Assembly (NCBI RefSeq): GCF_008831285.2 | Contig: NC_037468.1 | Location: forward strand, 187,501 to 251,500 | DNA: 64,000 nucleotides | Origin: Nymphaea colorata | Taxonomy: Eukaryota; Streptophyta; Magnoliopsida; Nymphaeales; Nymphaeaceae | Reading direction: 5' to 3' | Part shown: positions 48,541 through 61,300 of the stretch, piece by piece | Layout of the letters: the number at the start of each line of letters is the position of its first letter | Numbering within the stretch: position 1 is the first letter of the stretch | Translations under genes and position numbers: made by a program | The notes under the pieces: model-generated | Told to the model about the DNA's origin: nothing | Database searches by the model: none | Seen by the model: only the letters and a program-made list of their open reading frames with translations

Positions 48541-49260
48541 TGAGAAACGCGTTATCAGCACTTTTTCAGCAACGGAACGGGAAGATCTTTGATCCTTTGA
48601 GGTAAGGTTATGGGTCGTAAAGATAAGCTTAGGGTTGGACCTCCCAACATAAAAACAACCAGCATTTCTCTTTCCCATAGGTCCCTGACAAAGCTACAGG
48701 GGGGCTGTTCGCCTTTTGTGAAGAAGGGCGGGCTGGGCTGCTCGCCTTTGGTACTTGAGTAGTACGACAGTAGTTCCGTAGCGCCTTTTTCCTATTACGG
48801 CTATAAGTAGGCCGTTTGCAAGAAGGGCTGCTCGCCTTTGGACGGCTTGGCTTCGCTATCGCTCCTATGTAGTGTAGGTTTGGTCGGCCTTCCAAGTGGT
48901 AGGAATACCATACCATCATGCCTCAAGACGTGAAGCTTCGCCAGAAGCAAGACAAGGTTTGTGTCTTCGTAGACATCAAAGCACTCGCAAAGCGAAGCGT
49001 GAGGGCTTTGCGAGTACAAAGCACTCGACTCGCAAAGCGAAGCTTCAGGGACAACTTTGAATGGCATTAGTGCAAGTGCAAAGCACTCGCTTTTCAGTGC
49101 TCATGACGTCAAAATGACGTTGCTCGCAAACTCGCTCGCACTAATGGGGCTCTTGTAGTGGAGTGTAGACGATCACTCTACGCTCGTTGCCTACTCTCGA
49201 CCCGAACGAGCGACAGCGAAGCCTTCCATTTAGTAGCTTTCCTCACCCTACTATCGTAGC
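48541..49260. other. Spacer between cox2 and atp4 with short repeats
   Basis: A short word, ggctgctcgcctttg, is repeated at about 48,735 and 48,825, with a variant near 48,705. The border module occupies 48,975-49,140 (agcactcgcaaagcgaagcg), including the inverse of the 5,106-5,160 tract (gcttcagggacaactttgaa). No gene is seen. Confidence 0.5.
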
Positions 49261-49343
49261 TTAAGCTTCCCCGGTTTGGGGGATGAATTGATTGGATACC
49301 CGAGAAACATAATCTTTCAAAGGAACAGCTTCTACGACGATAG
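49261..49343 (-). CDS. cox2: cox2 exon 3
   Basis: 83 nt starting ctatcgtcgtagaagctg. It encodes (P)[19 protein letters not shown] and IPQTGEA, then taa at 49,263-49,261. Confidence 0.94.
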
Positions 49344-52300
49344 ATAGGGGTCAGGTTTGGCATCTATGCCCCCTGCCCTCCAAACAGTATGGGAGCCTTT
49401 CAGCTCGTACTGCTCACACTCCTAGATCTTCACGGCACCTCCTCCACCATAGTGTGAGCTGGGAGCAGCTCCGAAAAGCTAGGCCTACTCAATCATTCGC
49501 TTTCAAGTCAACAACAACACCACGAAAAAGGTACACTATGGTTGCCCACGGATCTGATCGTGAAATCCAATCCCTTCGCTTCTACCTGGCATAGCAGCGA
49601 GTTACGCCATTGTTGCGAGGGACGCCTCACTTGTGTAGCCCTTGCTCCGCTACGAGTGCAGCCTCACTTGTGTAGCCCTTGCTCCACTACGAGTGCAGCC
49701 TACGCGGAGCGAGCCTCCACATGTGTAGTCTGTGCGGAGCAAGCCGAAAAAGGCTTCCCGGACTCGTCACGGACGGCTAGGACAAAGAAGAGGGTCCGTA
49801 GTATCTGCCGTTTCTTCCGTTTCAGGTCCTAGGCCTGGTCGTTCACCGCGGCACAAAAGAATGAAGTGAAGAACTGGATAACTCAGAGAGTGGCGCCTAG
49901 CCGTGGAGAGCGTCTGTTGTCTGATTAGAGGAACAGTACGATCTTGGACTGGCCCCCTTCGCATGACCTAGAAAGAGGTCCGTGCTACTATAAGGCCTCT
50001 GAACTCCTCCCTCAGGACAGTGTAGCGTTGCCATGGGGACGGGGTAGCCCCGACTTCCATAGGTCCTTGGTTCGACCTCCTAATGAGAATTTAGGTCCTT
50101 GCGCGGGCGTCTCATCCTGCAGCCTTGCTTGCTCTGTATGGAGTGCCCCGTGGTTCCTCGAGTGCCAGCCGCAGAGGGGAATGCCATCAACTAGGGCGCT
50201 ATTGGCCACTAACCACTCGCTCGCCGGCCGCTCGGGCTCCGCGTTTCAAGTTTGTTATCCTAACCGTCTCCTCTGCTCCACCGGGAGCCTGGCCCCTTCT
50301 TCTATCTTATCTACTGCCTTGCTCCTCGGCTCCCTACTGCTCCAGCCGCTCACTGTAATAGCTTGCTTCTCGGGTGGCTCGCACCCCGGGTGGTGCGGCT
50401 GAGCCAGAGTGGGCTCAGCAGTCGGCCTATGTATCCGGGCGCACGCGTAGAGGCATGATTAGTTCCACGAATCTCACTGCACTGACCATAGTAAACTCCT
50501 TCTCGTTGTACCGAAATGGAGGTCTGATTTAAACGACCAGGTACAGCATCACATTTGACACCTGAGGAAGGTACAGCCCGACTATGAGGTACATCAGCAG
50601 GTGTTACAATCATACGTAGATGAGTTTTGGCTGGTACAACCACTCGATTGTCCACTTCTAATAAACGTGATTGACCCAATTCTAGATCATCTTCTGGAAT
50701 CGTATAACTGTCAAAAGTGAGTGACTGTTCATCGGAACTGTTATAGTCCGAATACTCATAAGGTTGGGTCGACGCCCGCCTCCCCCCAAACTTGACTTGC
50801 AAGTTTCCCCGCAAAAAGCTCTCCACGCCTACTCAACGAAAGAGCACTATTCTTTTTTTATTGAGTTAGGCTCTCTCAGAGACCGTCAGACCCCGGAGGG
50901 ATGCCCTACAGACAACAGGGGGGCCTGCCCAGCCCTACCTACTTCCGTGAAGCTGGAACCGAAAAAGACCAGGTTCCACACACACGAGAGAGGCAGAAGG
51001 GTTGGGATGACACGACCAGTGCACCACGGAAAGCGAATTCGATCCTATAGTCGTCTTCTTTTTTCGATAAGTGCGCAGTTGTGGAAAGGGATGCTAGTCG
51101 GCTCGGCGAAGTTGTAGGTCCGATCAGATCCAGAGTTCTTCCTAACCTCTCCTTTCTGGGGCCCAGTCGAAGGCTCGAGTCTTGTTTCCCTATGCTCATG
51201 GGAACGGCCGGGGCCGGCCGGCCCGTAGATCGGATCCATCCATAGGCCTGACCGGAAATCGTTTGTCCACGAAAAAGACGAAGGTAGTAGTTCATGAGAC
51301 CTCGAATTCCCACGTTCCAGCCTTCATTATGCCAGCATAATGAAAGGTCCCACCCCCAATGGAACCCTTCTTTCTCGTTTGCTATGGAATGATATTGGAA
51401 TCGCTGCAGCAAGTCCGTTGGAAGGCGAGGCGCTCAAGACCTGTTCGGACGTGAGCGGAGCTTCCAACAATCCTACGACTGCTCATTCCTGCGGACCGCC
51501 CCCCCTTCCATATGGACTAGACGCGTCCTTCTTTTTCTCACCAGAATGCATGGGAAAATCCACTGACCAGCCGGTGGGTGATTCTGGTTCTATCTCCGCT
51601 TGGTCCCTTTTTCCATTCCCCCTTCCTTTCTTAATAAGGAGGTGAGGTTCGGGGTCGGAGGGACGGGGCGGAGCGCTCCGTTGTTCACCGCGTCTTTCTA
51701 GTACAAGTCTATCTTCCGTGGTTTCGGTTTTGTTTTCGTATGGTCCAGATCGTCGGAGCCCGGAGCCTAGCACAAAGCCTAGCACCTTTTCATAGAGAGT
51801 GTTGCCTACGAGCGAAGTGGACTACGCGAGCTGCGAAGCGAGGATCTTCCAGACTACCACTTCTGCTACGACGCCTACAAGTGCTTTGCTTTCCTGTCTT
51901 GTCTGTTCAAGCCCCTTTTTTTTTAGAGTTCCGTCTGTTCGTTTTGAAAACGGACAACCACCTTTCAATGTCTTTGAACTTTCAAGTCATCCCTTTTAGT
52001 CTTGTCTGTTCAATAGTTGCATATATCAGAACGGGAGCAACGAGAAGGAACCTGATGTAAGGTCATGAAATCAGGTCAGACGCCTTTTTTTAGTCTTTTT
52101 TTACATATGTCATACGTCGATGTTTTCCTTTTTTTAGGAGAGCCTACAACAGTCACACCCTTTTGACTCCTATCTATAAAGTGACGCGTAACTACATATG
52201 TTACACCATAGTAAAGTGACACCAGTGAGTGTAGCCTCTGAGGATGAAAAAAAGAGTACCCCCAACTGTGACATGCGCTATGTCGTCAAAGCACTCGCAA

Positions 52301-55300
52301 AGCGTAGGGCTTCTCAAGACAAAATTCACTATCAGACAAGAAGGGAACTCATATTGATGGACAATTGTCATTGATCTTCATTCTTTGTGTGATGGATAAT
52401 GGCATACAATTTGTGGTATGGTCAGCATGAATGGCATCTTTTTGGTATAGTGAATACTAATGACATTTTGTTGTACAGTGAGTACTAATGACATTTTGTT
52501 GTCAAGTGAGTACTAATGGCATTTGTTTGTCAAGTGAGTACTAATGGCATTTGTTTGTCAAGTGAGTACTAATGGCATTTGTTTGTCAAGTGAGTACTAA
52601 TGGCATTTGTTTGTCAAGTGAGTACTAATGGCATACAATTGTCATGAGTCCTGACCTTTCAAAAGGGTCCTGTCCTTTTAAGAAGAAGAAGTTCTGATCT
52701 TTCAAGACAGTCTTGATCTTTTTGGTCAGGTTAGTCCTGACTTTGAAAGACAGTCTTGACCTTTTTGATAAGGTGAGTTCTGACTTTTCCTCAATCATTC
52801 TCATTAGTCCTGACCTTTCAGAGTCCTGACCTTTCAAAAGGGTCCTGTCCTTTTAAGAAGAAGAAGTTCTGATCTTTCAAGACAGTCTTGATCTTTTTGG
52901 TCAGGTTAGTCCTGACTGTGAAAGACAGTCTTGACCTTTTTGATAAGGTGAGTTCTGACTTTTCCTCAATCATTCTCATTAGTCCTTACCTTTCAGAGTC
53001 CTGACCTTTCAAAAGAGTCCTGACCTTTCCATAAGGAAAGTACTAATGGCATTTGTTTGCACAGTGAGTACTAATGGCATATGGAAAGTACTAATGGCAT
53101 ACAATTGCAATGAGTCCTGACCTTTCCAGAAGAATGAGTCCTGACCTTTCAGTCTTGACCTTTCCATTTTTGGTCAGGTGAGTACTAATGGCATACAATT
53201 GCAATTGGTCCTGTCCTTCCATCAAAAGTCCTGACCTTTCAAGACAGTCTTGACCTTTTTGGTAAGGTTAGTCCTGACTGTGAAAGACAGTCTTGACCAG
53301 AAGAATCAGTCCTGATCTTTCAAGATAGTCTTGATCTTTCAAAAAAGGTCAGTACTGATTTCAAGACAGTCTTGACCTTTCCATTTTTGGTCAGGTGAGT
53401 ACTAATGGCATACAATTGCAATTGGTCCTGTCCTTCCATCAAAAGTCCTGACCTTTCAAGACAGTCTTGACCTTTTTGGTAAGGTCAGTCCTGACTGTGA
53501 AAGACAGTCTTGACCAGAAGAATCAGTCCTGATCAGATAGTCTTGATCTTTTTGGTAAGGTTAGTCCTGACTTTGAAAGACAGTCTTGACCTTTTTGATA
53601 AGGTGAGTACTGATGACATACAAATGAGTCTTGATGGTCATTCCTCAATCATTCTCATTAGTCCTGACCTTTCAGAGTCTTGACCTTTCAAGACAGTCCT
53701 GACTTTTAAAGATTCCATAACCTTTCCATAATCTACTTTTCTTTCAAGAAGATCTTTTCCTTTCCATGAGCTAATGTCATTCAAAGTTGCGAGTGCTGAT
53801 TCAGATCAGACAAAACTCTTTGGTCAGGGTCAGCATGAATGGCATACAATTGCCATTGTCCTTTTTTGTTCTTCATGTGAGAGTCAGCACTAATTTTTGA
53901 TGGAAAATGGCATATGGTCAAGTGAGTACTAATGGCATTTGTTTGCACAGTGAGTACTAATGGCATATGGAAAGTACTAATGGCATTTTGTTGTCAAGTG
54001 AGAGACATACAATTTGTTGTCAAGTGAGTACTAATGGCATACAATTGCAATGAGTCCTGACCTTTCAAAAGAGTCCTGACCTTTCAAGACAGTCTTGACC
54101 TTTCAAAAGAGTCCTGACCTTCCTGACTTTTCCATAATGAGTCTTGACCTTTTTGGTCAGGTGAGTACTAATGGCATACAATTGCAATTGGTCCTGTCCT
54201 TCCATCAAAAGTCCTGACTTTTCCTAAAGAATTGCCATTTATCCTTCTTCTAATGGCATACAATGACAACCTTTCCTTTCCATTTTTTGTGATAGTCAGC
54301 ACTAATGGCATACAATTTGTGGTATGGTCAGTACTAATGGCATACAATTGCCATTTTGGTATGGATAATGGCATACAATTGCCATTTTGCCTTTCCTTTC
54401 CATAAATCTCCTTTCCTTTTCATTAAGAAGGGTCAGCACTTTTCAGGATTTGTCTGACCTGAATCAGTGACCTTCAGTCTCATTAATGGAAAGGTTATGG
54501 AATCTTTAAAAGTCAGGACTGTCTTGAAAGGTCAAGACTCTGAAAGGTCAGGACTAATGAGAATGATTGAGGAATGACCATCAAGACTCATTTGTATGTC
54601 ATCAGTACTCACCTTATCAAAAAGGTCAAGACTGTCTTTCAAAGTCAGGACTAACCTTACCAAAAAGATCAAGACTATCTGATCAGGACTGATTCTTCTG
54701 GTCAAGACTGTCTTTCACAGTCAGGACTGACCTTATCAAAAAGGTCAATACTGTATTTCACAGTCAGGACTAACCTTACCAAAAAGGTCAAGACTGTCTT
54801 GAAAGGTCAGGACTTTTGATGGAAGGACAGGACCAATTGCAATTGTATGCCATTAGTACTCACCTGACCAAAAATGGAAAGGTCAAGACTGTCTTGAAAG
54901 GTCAGGACTCATTCTTCTTGAAAGGTCAGGACTGATTATGGAAGGACAGGACCAATTGCAATTGTATGCCATTAGTACTCACCTTATCAAAAAGGTCAAG
55001 ACTGTCTTTCACAGTCAGGACTGACCTTATCAAAAAGGTCAAGACTGTCTTTCACAGTCAGGACTAACCTTACCAAAAAGGTCAAGACTGTCTTGAAAGG
55101 TCAGGACTGATTCTTCTTGAAAGGTCAAGACTGTCTTGAAAGGTCAGGACTGATTCTTCTTGAAAGGTCAAGACTATGAAAGGTCAGGACTAATGAGAAT
55201 GATTGAGGAATGACCATCAAGACTCATTTGTATGTCATCAGTACTCACCTTATCAAAAAGGTCAAGACTGTCTTTCAAAGTCAGGACTAACCTTACCAAA

Positions 55301-58300
55301 AAGATCAAGACTATCTGATCAGGACTGATTCTTCTGGTCAAGACTGTATTTCACAGTCAGGACTGACCTTATCAAAAAGGTCAATACTGTATTTAAAAGT
55401 CAGGACTAACCTGACCAAAAAGGTCAAGACTGTCTTGAAAGGTCAGGACTGATTCTTCTGGTCAAGACTGTCTTGAAAGGTCAGGACTGATTATGGAAGG
55501 ACAGGACCAATTGCAATTGTATGCCATTAGTACTCACCTGACCATACAAGACTCATTTGTATGTCATCAGTACTCACCTTATCAAAAAGGTCAAGACTGT
55601 CTTTCAAAGTCAGGACTAACCTTACCAAAAAGATCAAGACTATCTTGAAAGATCAGGACTGATTCTTCTGGTCAAGACTGTCTTTCACAGTCAGGACTGA
55701 CCTTACCAAAAAGATCAAGACTGTCTTGAAAGGTCAGGACTTTTGATGGAAGGACAGGACCAATTGCAATTGTATGCCATTAGTACTCACCTGACCAAAA
55801 ATGGAAAGGTCAAGACTGTCTTGAAAGGTCAGGACTCATTCTTCTTGAAAGGTCAGGACTTGATTGAAAGGTCAAGACTCATTTGTATGTCATCAGTACT
55901 CACCATACCAAAAAGATGAAGACTGTTTTGAAAGGTCAAGACTCATTTGTATGTCATCAGTACTCACCTTATCAAAAAGGTCAAGACTGTCTTTCAAAGT
56001 CAGGACTAACCTTACCAAAAAGATCAAGACTATCTGATCAGGACTGATTCTTCTGGTCAAGACTGTATTTCACAGTCAGGACTGACCTTACCAAAAAGGT
56101 CAAGACTAAAGGTCAGGACTGATTTTTCTTGAAAGGTCAAGACTGTCTTGAAATCAGTACTGACCTTATCAAAAAGGTCAAGACTGTCTTTCAAAGTCAG
56201 GACTAACCTTACCAAAAAGATCAAGACTATCTGATCAGGACTGATTCTTCTGGTCAATACTGTATTTCAAGGTCAGGACTGACCTTACCAAAAAGGTCAA
56301 GACTGTCTTGAAAGGTCAGGACTGATTCTTCTTGAAAGGTCAAGACTGTCTTGAAAGGTCAGGACTGATTATGGAAGGACAGGACCAATTGCAATTGTAT
56401 GCCATTAGTACTCACCTGACCATACAAGACTCATTTGTATGTCATCAGTACTCACCTTATCAAAAAGGTCAATACTGTCTTTCAAAGTCAGGACTGACCT
56501 TACCAAAAAGATCAAGACTATCTGATCAGGACTGATTCTTCTGGTCAATACTGTATTTCACAGTCAGGACTGACCTTACCAAAAAGATCAAGACTGTCTT
56601 GAAAGGTCAGGACTTTTGATGGAAGGACAGGACCAATTGCAATTGTATGCCATTAGTACTCACCTGACCAAAAATGGAAAGGTCAAGACTGTCTTGAAAG
56701 GTCAGGACTCATTCTTCTTGAAAGGTCAGGACTGATTATGGAAGGACAGGACCAATTGCAATTGTATGCCATTAGTACTCACCTTATCAAAAAGGTCAAT
56801 ACTGTATTTCACAGTCAGTACTGACCTTATCAAAAAGGTCAAGACTGTCTTTCAAAGTCAGGACTAACCTTACCAAAAAGGTCAAGACTGTCTTGAAAGG
56901 TCAGGACTTTTGATGGAAGGACAGGACCAATTGCAATTGTATGCCATTAGTACTCACCTGACCAAAAATGGAAAGGTCAAGACTGTCTTGAAAGGTCAGG
57001 ACTGATTCTTCTTGAAAGGTCAAGACTCTGAAAGGTCAGGACTAATGAGAATGATTGAGGAATGACCATCAAGACTCATTTGTATGTCATCAGTACTCAC
57101 CTTATCAAAAAGGTCAATACTGTATTTCACAGTCAGGACTGACCTTACCAAAAAGATCAAGACTATCTTGAAAGATCAGGACTGATTCTTCTGGTCAAGA
57201 CTGTATTTCAAAGTCAGGACTGACCTTACCAAAAAGGTCAAGACTGTCTTGAAAGGTCAGGACTTTTGATGGAAGGACAGGACCAATTGCAATTGTATGC
57301 CATTAGTACTCACCTGACCAAAAATGGAAAGGTCAAGACTGTCTTGAAATCAGTACTGACCTTATCAAAAAGGTCAAGACTGTCTTTCAAAGTCAGGACT
57401 AACCTTACCAAAAAGATCAAGACTATCTGATCAGGACTGATTCTTCTGGTCAATACTGTCTTTCAAGGTCAGGACTGACCTTACCAAAAAGGTCAAGACT
57501 GTCTTGAAAGGTCAGGACTGATTCTTCTTGAAAGGTCAAGACTGTCTTGAAAGGTCAGGACTCATTCTTCTGGAAAGGTCAGGACTGATTATGGAAGGAC
57601 AGGACCAATTGCAATTGTATGCCATTAGTACTCACCTTATCAAAAAGGTCAAGACTGTCTTTCACAGTCAGGACTGACCTTACCAAAAAGGTCAAGACTG
57701 TCTTGAAAGGTCAGGACTGATTCTTCTGGAAAGGTCAAGACTATGAAAGGTCAGGACTAATGAGAATGATTGAGGAATGACCATCAAGACTCATTTGTAT
57801 GTCATCAGTACTCACCTTATCAAAAAGGTCAATACTGTATTTCACAGTCAGGACTGACCTTACCAAAAAGGTCAAGACTGTCTTGAAAGGTCAGGACTGA
57901 TTTTTCTTGAAAGGTCAAGACTGTCTTGAAATCAGTACTGACCTTATCAAAAAGGTCAAGACTGTCTTTCAAAGTCAGGACTAACCTGACCAAAAAGGTC
58001 AAGACTGTCTTGAAAGGTCAGGACTGATTCTTCTGGAAAGGTCAAGACTGTCTTGAAAGGTCAGGACTCATTCTTCTGGAAAGGTCAGGACTCTTTTGAA
58101 AGGTCAAGACTCATTTGTATGTCATCAGTACTCACCTTTTTTGAAAGATCAAGACTATCTTGAAAGATCAGGACTGATTCTTCTGGTCAATACTGTATTT
58201 CACAGTCAGGACTGACCTTACCAAAAAGGTCAAGACTGTCTTGAAAGGTCAGGACTGATTTTTCTTGAAAGGTCAAGACTGTCTTGAAATCAGTACTGAC

Positions 58301-61300
58301 CTTATCAAAAAGGTCAAGACTGTCTTTCACAGTCAGGACTAACCTGACCAAAAAGGTCAAGACTGTCTTGAAAGGTCAGGACTGATTCTTCTTGAAAGGT
58401 CAAGACTGTCTTGAAAGGTCAGGACTCATTATTCTTGAAAGGTCAGGACTCATTGCAATTCAATGCCATTAGTACTCACTTGACAAACAAATGCCATTAG
58501 TACTCACTTGACAAACAAATGCCATTAGTACTCACTGTACAAACAAATGCCATTAGTACTCACTGTACAAACAAATGCCATTAGTACTCACTGTACAAAC
58601 AAATGCCATTAGTACTCACTGTACAAACAAATGCCATTTTCCATACCAAAAATTGTATGCTATTAGTACTCACTTGACAAAAAATTGTATGTCATTAGTA
58701 CTCACTATACCAAAAAATGTCATTAGTACTTTTGAAGGTTGGCAATTCTTTAGGAAAAGTTAGGACTTGATTGAAAGGTCAAGACTCTGAAAGGTCAGGA
58801 CTAATGAGAATGATTGAGGAATGACCATCAAGACTCATTTGTATGTCATCAGTACTCACCATACCAAAAAAAGTCAGGACTTGATTGAAAGGTCAGGACT
58901 CTCTGGAAAGGTCAGGAAGGTCAAGACTCATTTGTATGTCATCAGTACTCACCTTATCAAAAAGGTCAAGACTGTCTTTCAAAGTCAGGACTAACCTTAC
59001 CAAAAAGATCAAGACTATCTGATCAGGACTGATTCTTCTGGTCAATACTGTCTTTCACAGTCAGGACTGACCTTACCAAAAAGGTCAAGACTGTCTTGAA
59101 AGGTCAGGACTTTTGATGGAAGGACAGGACCAATTGCAATTGTATGCCATTAGTACTCACCTGACCAAAAATGGAAAGGTCAAGACTGTCTTGAAATCAG
59201 TACTGACCTTATCAAAAAGGTCAAGACTGTCTTTCAAAGTCAGGACTAACCTTACCAAAAAGGTCAAGACTGTCTTGAAAGGTCAGGACTGATTCTTCTT
59301 GAAAGGTCAAGACTGTCTTGAAAGGTCAGGACTCATTCTTCTTGAAAGGTCAGGACTGTCTGGAAAGGTCAAGACTCATTTGTATGTCATCAGTACTCAC
59401 CATACCAAACAGGTCAGGACTCACCTTACCATACAAGACTCATTTGTATGTCCATACCAAACAGGTCAGGACTTTCCGGTCAAGACTCATTTGTATGTCA
59501 TCAGTACTCACCTTATCAAAAAGGTCAAGACTGTCTTTCACAGTCAGGACTAACCTTACCAAAAAGATCAAGACTATCTGATCAGGACTGATTCTTCTGG
59601 TCAAGACTGTCTTTCACAGTCAGGACTGACCTTACCAAAAAGGTCAAGACTGTCTTGAAAGGTCAGGACTTTTGATGGAAGGACAGGACCAATTGCAATT
59701 GTATGCCATTAGTACTCACCTGACCAAAAATGGAAAGGTCAAGACTGTCTTGAAATCAGTACTGACCTTATCAAAAAGGTCAAGACTGTCTTTCAAAGTC
59801 AGGACTAACCTTACCAAAAAGATCAAGACTATCTGATCAGGACTGATTCTTCTGGTCAAGACTGTCTTTCAAGGTCAGGACTGACCTTACCAAAAAGGTC
59901 AAGACTGTCTTGAAAGGTCAGGACTGATTCTTCTTGAAAGGTCAAGACTGTCTTGAAAGGTCAGGACTCATTCTTCTTGAACAGGACTCATTGCAATTCA
60001 ATGCCATTAGTACTCACTTGACAAACAAATGCCATTAGTACTCACTTGACAAACAAATGCCATTTTCCATCAAAAATTAGTGCTGACTATGGCATTAATA
60101 CAAAAAATTATGGAAAGGTCAGGATTCTTTTGAAAGGTCAGGACTCATTCTTCTTGAAAGGTCAGGACTAATGAGAATGATTGAGGAATTGTCATTATAT
60201 GCCATTTTCCATCAACAATGAGTACTCACCTTATCAAAAAGGTTAAGACTGTCTTTAAATAAGTACTAACCTTACCAAAAAGGTCAATACTGTCTTTAAA
60301 GATCAGGACTGATTTTCCTTAAAAGGTCAGGACTCTTTTGAAAGGTCAAGACTTGATTGAAAGGTCAGGACTCATTCTTCTTGAAAGGTCAGGACTCTTT
60401 TGAAAGGTCAGGACTCATTGCAATTGTATGCCATTAGTACTCACTTGACAACAAATTGTATGTCTCTCACTTGACAACAAAATGCCATTAGTACTTTCCA
60501 TATGCCATTAGTACTCACTGTGCAAACAAATGCCATTAGTACTTTCCTTATGGAAAGGTCAGGACTCTTTTGAAAGGTCAGGACTCTGAAAGGTCAGGAC
60601 TAATGAGAATGATTGAGGAAAAGTCAGAACTCACCTTATCAAAAAGGTCAAGACTGTCTTTCACAGTCAGGACTAACCTTACCAAAAAGATCAAGACTGT
60701 CTTGAAAGATCAGAACTTCTTCTTCTTAAAAGGACAGGACCCTTTTGAAAGGTCAGGACTCATGACAATTGTATGCCATTAGTACTCACTTGACAACAAA
60801 ATGCCATTAGTACTCACTTGACAAACAAATGCCATTAGTACTCACTTGACAACAAAATGTCATTAGTACTCACTGTACAACAAAATGTCATTAGTATTCA
60901 CTATACCAAAAAGATGCCATTAGTGCTGACCATACCACAAATTGTATGCCATTATCCATCAAACAAATTGTATACCATTATCCATCAAACAAATTGTATG
61001 CCATTAGTGTTTCCACAAATCATAAGCACACTCGCTTCGCTTTGGCTCTGCCTATAGTTGTGCACTGACCTTGACCTTTCAATTGCACAAAGCACGCACT
61101 CGCAAAGCGTAGGGCTTTGCTCGTGACGTGACGTGATGGTTGCTTCAAAATGAAAATGACGTCAGCGTAGTTTGATAAAAACTGCGGAGCAAGCCTACAT
61201 GGGTGCGCGGTATCACCTGGGCGGGGCGGGGAGGTGCGAGCTTCCACTCGAAACCCTTTTCGGTCACTCGCTTTAGGGCATTCCGATCGCTTCTCGTCAA

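Noticed and set aside
6438-60782. Many open frames of 60-93 codons inside the arrays (for example 7,815-8,021, 45,850-46,038, 59,318-59,581)
   Set aside because: They recur wherever the same repeat composites recur, on both strands, with no family signature or start context. They are by-products of the repeat units.
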